Shown piece by piece: positions 36,690 through 48,621 of a stretch of 64,000 bases of DNA. The notes beneath the pieces were generated by a model. It made no database searches, was not told the DNA's origin, and saw only the letters and a program-made list of their open reading frames with translations. Both the position numbers and the translations under genes were made by a program. Position 1 is the first letter of the stretch, and every line of letters begins with the position of its first letter. The DNA is from Sphingobium sp. HWE2-09 (GTDB taxonomy: Bacteria > Pseudomonadota > Alphaproteobacteria > Sphingomonadales > Sphingomonadaceae). The stretch lies in contig NZ_JAYKZX010000003.1 of the NCBI RefSeq assembly GCF_035989265.1, positions 620,001 to 684,000 of the forward strand. Direction: 5' to 3'.

Positions 36690-36691
36690 AC
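36556..36691. repeat. Palindromic intergenic repeat, family 6
   Basis: Outer arms GTTCACGCGGAGACGCGAAG and GTCTCCGCGCCTCCGCGTGA with closing AC. The centre contains GCGGCCTCCGGCCCC. Only one copy is seen in this window. Confidence 0.75.
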
Positions 36692-36740
36692 AATCAAAGG
36701 CGAGAAGCGCTTGCTTTCGCTGATGCAAGACAGACGCTAA

Positions 36741-38879
<2,139 letters not shown>

Positions 38880-38916
38880 CAGATCGGGTTGATCGGGAAG
38901 CATCACGACTATCTGG

Positions 38917-38982
38917 GTTCCCCGGCGAAGGCCGGGGTCCAGTTCAGCTCTCACAGCTGGGCCCCGGCCTTCGCCGGGGAAC
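38917..38982. repeat. Palindromic intergenic repeat, family 3 (variant, copy D)
   Basis: GTTCCCCGGCGAAGGCCGGG and CCCGGCCTTCGCCGGGGAAC form near-perfect arms around CAGTTCAGCTCTCACAGCTG. It lies between the convergent ligA and chrA genes and may act as a terminator. Confidence 0.85.
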
Positions 38983-38992
38983 AGTCACTATG

Positions 38993-40294
38993 TTACAACC
39001 CGCTCACCACCAACCCCGCCGCCGCACAGATTGCCAGCACGGTCATCACGCCGCGCTTGGCGACAAAGATCAGCAGGGCCGCGCCTAAGCCGATCACCGC
39101 AATCCGCCAGTCCATACTCGTCCAGTCCGGCCACCACAGGCTGATCGGTCCCGCCGTTACGCGCGCGCCGCGCAGGAACAGCACATGCAGTGCGAACCAC
39201 AGCGTCAGATTGCCGATCACTCCGACGATCGCCGCGGTCAGCGCCGCCAGCGCGCCTTGCAGGCGCGGCGCGCGCTCCAGCCGCTCCATCCATGGCGCGA
39301 CGCTGAAAATCCACAGGAAGCAGGGCGCGAAGGTCACCCATGTCGTCAGTAGCGCGCCGAGCATCCCCGCGACCAGCGGCGTGAAGGGCGCAGGCGCGCG
39401 AAACGCGCCCAGGAAGCCGACGAACTGCGTCACCAAAATCAGCGGCCCGGGCGTCGTTTCGGCCAAGCCCAGCCCATCGGTCATCTCGCCCGCCGACAGC
39501 CAGTGCATCGATTGCACCGCCTCCTGCGCCATATAGGCCAGCACGGCATAAGCGCCGCCGAACGTCACCACCGCCAGCTGCGAGAAGAAGACGCCGATCT
39601 TCCACAGTATATGATCCGGGCCGAGCGTCACCAGCACCGCCAGCATCGGCGCGGCCCAAATGGCGATCCAGATCAGCACCGACCGCAGCGTCTGCGCCCA
39701 GGGGAGTGGTCCGACCGGCGCATCGCCTGCGGCTTTGCCATGGGCGTGCAGCCAGTCGGGCCGCACCCGCGCCAGCACGAAACCGATCGCCGCCGATCCC
39801 AGCACCACCAGCGGAAAGGGCAGGTTGAACAGGAACAGCGCCAGGAAGGCGGCAAAGGCGAGCGCCCGCTTGAACCCGCTGTCCAGCGCGCGCCGCGCAA
39901 TGCGGATCAGCGCTTGCACCACGATCGCCAACACCGCCGCCTTGATCCCCAGGAATAGCGCCGCCACGGGCTTCAAATCGGCGGCAAAGGCATAGAGCAT
40001 CGACAGCCCCAGCATGATCGCCGCGCCCGGCAGCACGAACAACAGGCCGGACGCAAGGCCACCGACCGTGCCATGCATCCGCCAGCCGATCCATGTCGCC
40101 AGTTGCTGCGCCTCCGGTCCCGGCAGCAGGTGGCAGACATTGAGTGCGCGCAGGAACGCGCCTTCCTCCACCCATTCCCGCTCTTCCACCAGTTCGCGAT
40201 GCATCAGCGCGATCTGCCCCGCAGGCCCGCCAAAGCTGATCAGCCCGATCCGCGCGAAAACCCGCAACAATGTCGATAAATCCGGTTGAAACAT
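38993..40294 (-). CDS. chrA: Chromate transporter, two-domain type
   Basis: ChrA family inner-membrane proteins pump chromate (and possibly sulfate) out of the cell. The 433-residue product is the long form with two homologous halves of about six helices. The first half has RIGLISFGGPAGQIALMHREL, HLLPGPEAQQLATWIGW and G.LASGLLFVLPGAAIM; the second repeats the pattern with VTFGGAYAVLAYM, LGLAETTPGPLILVTQFVGF. The second, overlapping open frame on the same strand (38988-40352) is a shadow. Promoter region faces a HxlR regulator gene on the same strand, 143 bases upstream. Confidence 0.92.
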   Translation of the reverse strand: MFQPDLSTLLRVFARIGLISFGGPAGQIALMHRELVEEREWVEEGAFLRALNVCHLLPGPEAQQLATWIGWRMHGTVGGLASGLLFVLPGAAIMLGLSMLYAFAADLKPVAALFLGIKAAVLAIVVQALIRIARRALDSGFKRALAFAAFLALFLFNLPFPLVVLGSAAIGFVLARVRPDWLHAHGKAAGDAPVGPLPWAQTLRSVLIWIAIWAAPMLAVLVTLGPDHILWKIGVFFSQLAVVTFGGAYAVLAYMAQEAVQSMHWLSAGEMTDGLGLAETTPGPLILVTQFVGFLGAFRAPAPFTPLVAGMLGALLTTWVTFAPCFLWIFSVAPWMERLERAPRLQGALAALTAAIVGVIGNLTLWFALHVLFLRGARVTAGPISLWWPDWTSMDWRIAVIGLGAALLIFVAKRGVMTVLAICAAAGLVVSGL

Positions 40295-40437
40295 GCACGT
40301 CCCCCATGGGCCGGACGCAACGACGCGCGTCCAAGGCCCGATACAGCCGCAATGCTTGGGCGGGGAACGCCTGAACGGGAGATTGCCTTACCCCGTGCGC
40401 CGCTTATGCGGTGGTGGCGCGCGACGATCAAGCGGAT

Positions 40438-40839
40438 TTACGCGGCCAGCGCATCGGCCCCGTCCTGCGCGCGATCATGGGCGCGCCGGGCCGTCATGAT
40501 GTCGCCGACATGGGTTTCGGCCCAACCGGTGATCTGGTCCAATATGCCGATCAGTCCGTCGGCAAGCGGGGTCAGCCGATATTCCACCGTGACCGGCACG
40601 GTGGGGAAGGCGGCGCGGCTGACCAGGCCGTCGCGCTCCAGGCTTTTCAACGTCTGCGACAGCATCTTCTGCGAAATCGCGCCGATCCGACGGCGCAGGT
40701 CGTTGAACCGCACCGGGCCATCCTTGAGGCAGAGCATCACCAGCACCGCCCATTTGTCGCCGATCCGGTCGAGCACATGGCGGGTCGGGCAATCGGGATT
40801 ATAGGCGTCACCGACACGAAGGGGCAGGGCGGCGGTCAT
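40438..40839 (-). CDS. HxlR-family transcriptional regulator
   Basis: A 133-residue winged-helix regulator. Start ATG 40839 gives MTAALPLRVGDAYNPDCPTRHVL; the Cys in NPDCPTR is typical of redox- or electrophile-sensing HxlR/YodB members. The HTH (FNDLRRRIGAISQKMLSQTL, LERDGLVSR) and wing (VPVTVEYRLTPLADGL) follow. It is transcribed away from the NAD(P)-binding protein gene at 40948, which it probably controls; an inverted repeat TGGTT-N9-AACCA (40913-40931) lies between them. Confidence 0.9.
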   Translation of the reverse strand: MTAALPLRVGDAYNPDCPTRHVLDRIGDKWAVLVMLCLKDGPVRFNDLRRRIGAISQKMLSQTLKSLERDGLVSRAAFPTVPVTVEYRLTPLADGLIGILDQITGWAETHVGDIMTARRAHDRAQDGADALAA

Positions 40840-40912
40840 AGCTATGGTATCCTTGGCGTAACCAGGTGATGGCAAAGTGCCTTCTTGTCGGCATGATATC
40901 GCAATCGCTATC

Positions 40913-40931
40913 TGGTTTCCATCAGTAACCA
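40913..40931. promoter_or_regulatory. Candidate HxlR operator
   Basis: Inverted repeat TGGTT-N9-AACCA, 5-base perfect arms, in the divergent promoter region between the HxlR gene and the NAD(P)-binding protein gene. Spacing of about 16 bases to the ATG at 40948. Confidence 0.4.
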
Positions 40932-40947
40932 CCTATGGAGACGACAT

Positions 40948-41559
40948 ATGAAGGTAGCGATCATCGGCGGCACCGGCCGCGCGGGCAGGGAAATCAGCGC
41001 GGAACTGGCGCGGCGCGGGCATCAGGTTACGGCGATATCCCGCCATCCCGAAAATGCGGTCGATACTGATGGCGTCACGGCGGTCGCCGGGGATGTCGGG
41101 CATCCCGATGCGCTGATCGAGGCGATCAGCGGCCATGATGTGGTGGTAAGCGCGGTGATGTTCTCCGACACCGATCCGGCCGCATTGGTCGGCGTGGTGC
41201 GCGAGTCCGGCGTGCCGCGCTATCTGGTGGTCGGCGGCGCGGCCAGCCTGGAAGTCGCGCCCGGCGTGCCGCTCCTCACCACCCCGGATTTCCCCGACGC
41301 CTATAAGGCCGAAGCGACCAGGGGCGCAGCATTCCTCGACTATCTGCGCGGCGTGGACGACATCGATTGGACCTTCCTCTCGCCGTCGGCCTATTTCTTC
41401 GTCGGCGACCGAAAGGGCAGCTTCCGCCTGGGCAAGGACGAACTGCTGGTCGATACCGATGGCAACAGCAGCATTTCCTACGCCGACTATGCCATCGCGC
41501 TGGTCGACGAGATCGAGACGCCGCAGCATAGCCGCGCGCGGTTTACGGTGGGGTATTGA
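40948..41559 (+). CDS. NAD(P)-binding SDR-like protein (YwnB/NmrA type)
   Basis: A 203-residue Rossmann protein. The N-terminal MKVAIIGGTGRAGREISAEL carries the GxxGxxG dinucleotide loop; SPSAYFF in place of the YxxxK motif shows it is of the atypical/NmrA-like branch that may sense or reduce quinones. It is divergently paired with an HxlR regulator, a common arrangement for electrophile- or quinone-response genes. GGAG lies before ATG 40948. A family 4 repeat follows. Confidence 0.88.
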   Translation: MKVAIIGGTGRAGREISAELARRGHQVTAISRHPENAVDTDGVTAVAGDVGHPDALIEAISGHDVVVSAVMFSDTDPAALVGVVRESGVPRYLVVGGAASLEVAPGVPLLTTPDFPDAYKAEATRGAAFLDYLRGVDDIDWTFLSPSAYFFVGDRKGSFRLGKDELLVDTDGNSSISYADYAIALVDEIETPQHSRARFTVGY

Positions 41560-41585
41560 GGCCTAAACGGGCAATCACCCGGCGT

Positions 41586-41671
41586 CGTCACCCCGGCCTT
41601 GAGCCGGGGTCCCGCTACTTTTCACGCCTTGTAGGAAAAAAGCGGGATCCCGGGTCAAGCCCGGGATGACG
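41586..41671. repeat. Palindromic intergenic repeat, family 4 (copy B)
   Basis: CGTCACCCCGGCCTTGAGCC and GGTCAAGCCCGGGATGACG arms around GGGGTCCCGCT/AGCGGGATCCC. Same type as 28412-28493. It lies between two convergent genes. Confidence 0.85.
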
Positions 41672-41696
41672 TTGGGTGTAGAACGTGCGAGGTGTC

Positions 41697-42566
41697 TTAC
41701 GCCGCCCCCTCAACCTTATCCTGCGTCTTGGTCGCGAAATCGCCTGCGTCGTGGCGCTCGTGCAGCTGCTCTTCCAACGGCCCGTTCACCTTGTTGACGA
41801 TCCGCCCGCGCTTGACCGCAGGCCGCGCGTCGATGGCCTTGGCCCAACGCACGACATTGGTATAGCTCGCCGCGTCCAGAAATTCCGCCGCCTCATAGGC
41901 CCGGCCCAGCACGATGCCGCCATACCAGGGCCAGATCGCGATATCCGCGATCGTATAGTCCGCGCCCGCGATAAATTCATGATCCGCCAGCCGCCGGTCG
42001 AGCAGGTCCAACTGCCGCTTCACTTCCATCGTATAGCGGTTGATCGGATATTCGTATTTCTCCGGCGCATAGGCATAGAAATGGCCGAAGCCGCCGCCCA
42101 GCAACGGCCCGGCGCCCATCTGCCAGAACAGCCAGTTCAGCGTCTCGGTCCGGCCTGCCGGGTCGGTCGGCAGGAACTTGCCGAATTTTTCGGCCAGATA
42201 GAGCAGGATCGACCCGGATTCGAACACCCGCTGCGGCGGGGAGACGCTATGGTCCAGCAACGCGGGGATTTTGCTGTTGGGATTGATGGCGACGAAATCG
42301 CTGCCGAACTGATCGCCGTCACCAATCTTGATCAGCCAGGCGTCATAGTCCGCTCCGGTCACGCCCGCTTCCAGCAATTCCTCCAACAGGATCGTCACCT
42401 TCTGCCCATTGGGCGTGGCGAGCGAATAAAGCTGCAGCGGATGCTCGCCGACCGGCAGCGTCTTGTCATGCGTCGCGCCTGCGATCGGCCGGTTGATGCT
42501 GGCGAACGGGCCGCCATTTTCCTTGTCCCAGGTCCAGACTTTGGGCGGGGTATAGCTGTCGGTCAT
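41697..42566 (-). CDS. yghU: Glutathione transferase-like disulfide reductase (YghU type)
   Basis: YghU-type proteins bind two glutathione molecules and reduce organic disulfides and hydroperoxides. The 289-residue product has the family N-terminal extension (PPKVWTWDKENGGPFASINRP), the thioredoxin-like domain (LQLYSLATPNGQKVTILLEEL, NPNSKIPALLDH) and the all-helical C-domain with NWLFWQMGAGPLLGGGFGHF and YTIADIAIWPWYGG. The N/T-P-N-G region replaces a catalytic Ser/Cys, as in the family. It is a single-gene unit near usp. Confidence 0.93.
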   Translation of the reverse strand: MTDSYTPPKVWTWDKENGGPFASINRPIAGATHDKTLPVGEHPLQLYSLATPNGQKVTILLEELLEAGVTGADYDAWLIKIGDGDQFGSDFVAINPNSKIPALLDHSVSPPQRVFESGSILLYLAEKFGKFLPTDPAGRTETLNWLFWQMGAGPLLGGGFGHFYAYAPEKYEYPINRYTMEVKRQLDLLDRRLADHEFIAGADYTIADIAIWPWYGGIVLGRAYEAAEFLDAASYTNVVRWAKAIDARPAVKRGRIVNKVNGPLEEQLHERHDAGDFATKTQDKVEGAA

Positions 42567-42650
42567 GCGCTGGCTCCATCATGCGAAATCCTGCCGCAGG
42601 TAGGAAGCGGCACGGCGGCCCGCAACCAAGCCTCGCTCAACGACCGATGA

Positions 42651-43085
42651 TTATTTCGCATCAGTCCGCACCACGAGCACACTGACCGGCGACTGATGCA
42701 CGATCGCCGACGCATTGGAGCCGAGCAAGCGGGAGGAGAGGGAGGGCTGGTGCGATCCGATGACGATCAGGTCGGCCTTGCGCTGCTCCGCTTCGGTAAT
42801 CACCTCGTCCCGCACGCGTCCGCGCCGGGTGAATATCTGCGTGCGGTCCGGGTCCAGTCCCGCCTCGATCGCCCAGGCCTGCATATGCGACAGCGCATCC
42901 TGCTCCTCCTGCTCGTCGAAATCGATCACCAGCAATTCGGAATAGCGGGTCGGCAGATAATAGCGGACATGCAGGATATGGACGGTGCCATCCGGCCCGG
43001 CCGTCTGCGCGGCACCTGCAATCGCGGCGCGCGCCAAGTCCGGAGCGTTCACATCGACGGCGGCTATGACGTTGGTGTAGGGCAT
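42651..43085 (-). CDS. Universal stress protein (UspA family)
   Basis: A 144-residue single-domain Usp. It begins MPYTNVIAAVDVNAPDLARA, and DLIVIGSHQPSLSSRLLGSN and SPVSVLVVRT near the end resemble the family ATP loop. The first Gly of the G-2x-G-9x-G(S/T) signature is kept but the second is changed (GSHQ), so ATP binding is uncertain. Its start region faces groES. It has no partner genes. Confidence 0.88.
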   Translation of the reverse strand: MPYTNVIAAVDVNAPDLARAAIAGAAQTAGPDGTVHILHVRYYLPTRYSELLVIDFDEQEEQDALSHMQAWAIEAGLDPDRTQIFTRRGRVRDEVITEAEQRKADLIVIGSHQPSLSSRLLGSNASAIVHQSPVSVLVVRTDAK

Positions 43086-43299
43086 CCTCGTCTCCTTTTT
43101 GGCTTATGTCCCTACAACCGGCAGCGCGCGCAGCAGGCGCGGCTGTCATCAAAGATTCCCGAACGGACATGTAAGACGGGCCAGCCGCAATATCCGCGCA
43201 ACCCATCGCGGCGCGGATGACGATGACATCGCGGCGGCCTATGTCCGGCGCGCGCCATCGACATGGCGAAACGCGTGGAAAATTTTTCCGCTCCCCGAC
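43086..43299. other. Intergenic region without recognised gene
   Basis: 214 bases between the usp gene and the groESL promoter. I see no convincing ORF or repeat. The usp promoter must lie here on the minus strand. Confidence 0.5.
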
Positions 43300-43329
43300 C
43301 TTGACCCGCGGAATGATTTTTCCATATGG
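43300..43329 (+). promoter_or_regulatory. groESL promoter (sigma-70 and heat-shock sigma overlap)
   Basis: CTTGACC at 43300 could act as -35 for both housekeeping sigma (TTGACC) and RpoH (CTTGA); CCATATGG at 43322 serves as the -10 region. Spacing is about 16-17 bases. CIRCE follows directly. Confidence 0.55.
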
Positions 43330-43335
43330 ATGCCG

Positions 43336-43362
43336 CTAGCACTCTTGATCAGTGAGTGCTAA
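43336..43362 (+). promoter_or_regulatory. CIRCE element (HrcA operator)
   Basis: CTAGCACTC-N9-GAGTGCTAA is a nearly perfect match to the CIRCE consensus TTAGCACTC-N9-GAGTGCTAA. It is bound by the HrcA repressor and lies between the groESL promoter and groES. Confidence 0.95.
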
Positions 43363-43472
43363 CAACGACAAGTTCATCGGGAGACGGACAGACGAGCAGG
43401 CTTTTGTGGGGGAGATCGTTCCTCACCTTGCGCGTCGACCCCTCCCAAAATGTTAGGGAAAGGCACTCAAAC

Positions 43473-43760
43473 ATGGCATTTCGTCCGTTGCACGACCGTG
43501 TTCTCGTCCGCCGCATCGAAGCGGAAGCGAAGACCGCTGGCGGCATCATCATCCCCGACACCGCCAAGGAAAAGCCGCAGGAAGGCGAAATCGTCTCCGT
43601 CGGCACCGGCAGCAAGGCCGAAGACGGCAAGGTCACGCCGCTCGACGTGAAGGCTGGCGACCGCATCCTGTTCGGCAAATGGTCCGGCACCGAAGTCAAG
43701 GTCGACGGTGAAGACCTGCTCATCATGAAGGAATTGGACATTCTGGGCGTCGTCGCTTAA
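43473..43760 (+). CDS. groES: Co-chaperonin GroES
   Basis: GroES caps the GroEL folding chamber. The 95-residue product is full length: [39 protein letters not shown] and the mobile loop, ending with [10 protein letters not shown]. Start ATG 43473 is set by the family N-terminus; the frame upstream crosses the promoter. First gene of the CIRCE-controlled groESL operon, 50 bases before groEL. Confidence 0.98.
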   Translation: MAFRPLHDRVLVRRIEAEAKTAGGIIIPDTAKEKPQEGEIVSVGTGSKAEDGKVTPLDVKAGDRILFGKWSGTEVKVDGEDLLIMKELDILGVVA

Positions 43761-43798
43761 GAATTTCGCGTTCCCGATACCCTGTATTTGCAAGATAA

Positions 43799-45460
<1,662 letters not shown>

Positions 45461-45486
45461 GTCCGACGCTTTTTCGCGAAAAATCA

Positions 45487-45518
45487 GGGCCGGTGGAGCG
45501 ATCCACCGGCCCTTTTTT
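45487..45518 (+). terminator. Rho-independent terminator after groEL
   Basis: GGGCCGGTGG / CCACCGGCCC arms with a 6-base loop, then six Ts. Confidence 0.9.
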
Positions 45519-45580
45519 GCGTCCGCGCTTTCTTGCGCCCGTTCCGCTTGGCATGATGCGCTCTCTCTTCGGGAGGACGC

Positions 45581-45776
45581 ATGGCACCCCTGTTCATCAT
45601 CACCGCGCTGCTGTTGCCCACTGCCGCCGCCGCAACGGCCAATTCCGCGCGCCCCTATTTCCCGCCGCAGACGGCGACGCACCGCTGCCAATATGGTGAC
45701 AAGTCGCACGACGTTCCGCTGGTTAACGAAGGCGCTGTTACGGCTGGCCGGACTGGATGGCGAAGAAATCTACTAA
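45581..45776 (+). pseudogene. Small exported protein, apparent frameshift
   Basis: ATG 45581 starts a signal peptide (MAPLFIITALLLPTAAAATA) followed by THRCQYGDKSHDVPLVNEGA. After about 45736 that frame runs antisense into the GNAT gene, but the neighbouring frame continues LLRLAGLDGEEIY and stops at 45776, a natural end four bases into the convergent gene. A one-base change near 45735 would fuse both into one protein of about 65 residues. The Cys and the VPL..E pattern suggest a periplasmic or lipoprotein-like product, family unknown. Confidence 0.4.
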
Positions 45777-46468
45777 GCCGTAGCGCTCACGACCATCATC
45801 GGCACGTCTGCCCGCACTTCGAAACCCAGCGTCCGATACAGCGCGATCGTGCGCTCATGGGCGGCATAGGCGTGCAGGAAGGGCACATCGCCCCGATCCA
45901 AAATCGCCTGAGCGACGATCCGCATCAGCGCCCCGGCCAGCCCGCGCCCGCGCCAGTCGGGATGGGTGCACACGCCGCTGACTTCGGTAAAGCCGGGCAG
46001 GCGCATCCGCTCTCCCGCCATCGCGACCAGCCTGCCGCCGTCCCGCACCCCGATGAAACGCCCCAGCCGTGCCGTATGCGACCTGAAAGGGCCGGGCTGG
46101 GTCAATAGCGCCAGTTCCAGCATATCGCCATGGTCGACCTCATCCAGCACCACCCAGTCGGGCGGCGCGATCGTGGCAGGCGTCAGAACGGCCGCGACCA
46201 TTTGCGCCAGCATCGCGGTGCGCGCTACGCTCAGCCCCGGCGGCGGGCTAAGGGCGTCGGGGCCAAGCAACCAAAGCTCGTCACCGGGTGGCACAAGCGC
46301 GGCGAATTTCTGCCGCTGACCACCGCTGCCATCCGCCGTCGCGCCGAACGGGCCATAGCGCGGATCGATCCGCAATGCCCCGCCATCGCCTTGCGCAAGA
46401 TGGGACCAGCCATGGGTCAGGCTATGCCAGATCGGATGGTCGAGCGGATAGATGATACATATCCCCAA
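45773..46468 (-). CDS. GNAT-family acetyltransferase
   Basis: A 231-residue N-acetyltransferase. The C-terminal GNAT core shows RFIGVRDGGRLVAMAGERM, FTEVSGVCTHPDWRGRGLAGALM (acetyl-CoA loop, pattern Q/RxxGxG/A) and AIALYRTLGFE-like TIALYRTLGFEV. The start is unclear: no ATG in frame until 46528, which would overlap the GGDEF gene region, and TTG 46468 gives the family-like GICIIYPLDHPIWHSL. Substrate unknown. It converges with the frameshifted small protein gene. Confidence 0.85.
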   Translation of the reverse strand: MGICIIYPLDHPIWHSLTHGWSHLAQGDGGALRIDPRYGPFGATADGSGGQRQKFAALVPPGDELWLLGPDALSPPPGLSVARTAMLAQMVAAVLTPATIAPPDWVVLDEVDHGDMLELALLTQPGPFRSHTARLGRFIGVRDGGRLVAMAGERMRLPGFTEVSGVCTHPDWRGRGLAGALMRIVAQAILDRGDVPFLHAYAAHERTIALYRTLGFEVRADVPMMVVSATA

Positions 46469-46574
46469 TTTTGAGCCGGTACGCTCCGGCGATGTCCAAC
46501 GATATGGCCCAAGACGATACTGGAGCAAGGGCGGAAAAGACCAAGACCGGCATCGCCAATCACCCGTTTACCAA

Positions 46575-48599
46575 ATGGCAATGCGGATCACCGATAAGGC
46601 TGGAGACGTGTCACGCCCGCTCCACTTTCTGCGCGGAAATCTGCGCGGGCGCTTTTCGCCCCATACCCAGCAAAGCGCTGAGGTAAAGGACAGTCTTGTC
46701 AAAGCGCTCTACGCCTCGCCTGCCTCGCTGCTCAGCGGCGCGGTGTCGGGCGGATCGCTGGGGCTGGTGGTCGCCTATTATGCGCAACTGACCCCCATCA
46801 CCGTCATTTCCGCCCTGATCCTGATCGTGGGCATCAGCCGGTCGATATCGGCCGTCTATTTCCAGCGGCAACTCGCCCATGTCGATAAGCCCGCCAGCCC
46901 GATCTGGGGCGCGGCCTATGAACTGGGCGCCTGGGCCTATGCCGCGCTGCTTGGGCTGCACGCGCTGGCGACGCTGACGATGACCAATACGGCCAGCCTT
47001 CATGTGCTGAGCATCGGCATGGTGGCCTCCTATGCGGGGGGCATTTCGGGCCGCAATGCCGGGCGCGTCCATGTCGCCATCGGCCAGACCTGCTTCTCGC
47101 TGCTGCCGACCTCCGTCGGCCTGATCATGGCGGGCGGCCTTGGCTATACCGTGCTGGGCGTGCTGTGCTTCCTGATGATCTTTGCCATGGCGGAAATCAC
47201 CAAGACGACTCATCGGATCGTGTTGGAAGCGCTGCTGGCGAAGAATGAAAAGGCGATGCTGGCGCAGAAGTTCGAGCGGCTGGCCCGCTTCGACAGCCTG
47301 ACCGGCGTCGAAAACCGCATGGCGATGCAGATGCGGCTGCACGATTTGTTCGAACAGCGCACGTCCGACTATGAACCGATGGCGATCCTATGGATGGACC
47401 TTGATCGGTTCAAGGAAATCAACGATTCGCTCGGCCATATCGTGGGCGATCAGTTGCTGTGCCAGGTGGCGGAACGGCTCACCAGCGCGACCGATGGCAG
47501 GGGGCATGTCGCGCGCTTCGGTGGCGACGAATTCATCATCATCTGCCCCCATGGCGATCATGTCGTGGCCGAAGCGGTCGCGTCCGACGTGATGCGCGAA
47601 TTTTCCAGCCCGTTCGAGGTCAGCGGCTATTCGCTCAGCGTGACCGCATCTATGGGCATGGCGGTGGCGCCCGCCGATGGGCGCGACGGCGATGAATTGC
47701 TGCAACATGCCGACGTCGCGCTCTATCAGGCCAAGCATAATGGGCGGAACCGCCACAGCCGCTTCAACTGGTCGATGAAGGAACGGCAGAACCGCATCTA
47801 CGAACTGGAAATGGGGCTGCGTTCCGCCGTGGCGAATGGCGATCTGCGCCTGCATTACCAGCCGATCTTCAACACGCAGACCGGGCGGATCGTCATCTGC
47901 GAAGCGCTGATGCGCTGGACCCATCCGCAACTTGGCCCGATTTCTCCGGCGGAATTCATTCCGATCGCGGAAAGCAGTTCGCTGATCGAACCGATCACCA
48001 CCTGGGCGTTGGAACGCGCCTGTCAGGACGCCATGGCCTGGGACGACGATGTGCGCGTCGCCGTCAACATATCGCCCGCGCTCATCAAGAGCGACGGACT
48101 GTCCCGCGCGGTGATGGGCGCTCTGCTCAAGGCGGGGATGCGCGCACGCCGCCTGGAACTGGAAGTTACCGAATTGACTTTTCTGGAAGATGACGGTCAT
48201 ACCCATCTGATCCTGGCCGAACTGCGGCGCATCGGCCTGCGGCTGGCGCTGGACGATTTCGGCACCGGCTATTCATCGCTCGGATCGCTGCGGACCCATG
48301 CGTTCGATACGATCAAGGTCGACCAGAGCTTCATGCGCGGCGTCGGCGAAAATCCGCGCGACCGCGCCATCGCGCAATCGGTCGCCTTCCTCGCCCATTC
48401 GTTGGATGTCGAAACCGTGGCGGAAGGGATCGAGACGGAAGAACAGTTGCGCTATGCCCGCGAAGTCGGTTTCACCAACGTGCAGGGTTTCGTGCTGGCC
48501 AAGCCGATGCCCGCCGACGCCCTGCTGGAACTGATGGCGCAGATGCAGGTCGGCGATCAGGACATGGTCGGCCTGATCGAACAGCGGCGCCTCGCCTGA
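46575..48599 (+). CDS. Membrane GGDEF-EAL protein (c-di-GMP turnover)
   Basis: A 674-residue protein with four to five N-terminal membrane helices (about residues 50-200: LLSGAVSGGSLGLVVAYYA, TVISALILIVGIS, WAYAALLGLHALATL, GLIMAGGLGYTVLGVL). The diguanylate cyclase domain has DSLTGVENR, LDRFKEINDSLGH and intact GGDEF at residues 316-320; the phosphodiesterase domain has EAL at 443-445 (CEALMRW), NISPALI, LEVTELTFLED, DDFGTGYSSL and KVDQSF. Both look catalytically complete; no RxxD inhibitory site is visible before GGDEF. The start is ATG 46575 or 46581. It ends 22 bases from the end of the rpfF homologue, tail to tail. Confidence 0.92.
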   Translation: MAMRITDKAGDVSRPLHFLRGNLRGRFSPHTQQSAEVKDSLVKALYASPASLLSGAVSGGSLGLVVAYYAQLTPITVISALILIVGISRSISAVYFQRQLAHVDKPASPIWGAAYELGAWAYAALLGLHALATLTMTNTASLHVLSIGMVASYAGGISGRNAGRVHVAIGQTCFSLLPTSVGLIMAGGLGYTVLGVLCFLMIFAMAEITKTTHRIVLEALLAKNEKAMLAQKFERLARFDSLTGVENRMAMQMRLHDLFEQRTSDYEPMAILWMDLDRFKEINDSLGHIVGDQLLCQVAERLTSATDGRGHVARFGGDEFIIICPHGDHVVAEAVASDVMREFSSPFEVSGYSLSVTASMGMAVAPADGRDGDELLQHADVALYQAKHNGRNRHSRFNWSMKERQNRIYELEMGLRSAVANGDLRLHYQPIFNTQTGRIVICEALMRWTHPQLGPISPAEFIPIAESSSLIEPITTWALERACQDAMAWDDDVRVAVNISPALIKSDGLSRAVMGALLKAGMRARRLELEVTELTFLEDDGHTHLILAELRRIGLRLALDDFGTGYSSLGSLRTHAFDTIKVDQSFMRGVGENPRDRAIAQSVAFLAHSLDVETVAEGIETEEQLRYAREVGFTNVQGFVLAKPMPADALLELMAQMQVGDQDMVGLIEQRRLA

Positions 48600-48621
48600 A
48601 GCGCCGCTGCTGCAGTAGGGT

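Noticed and set aside
38988..40352. Second overlapping frame over chrA
   Set aside because: Only the 38993-40294 frame shows membrane helices and ChrA motifs.
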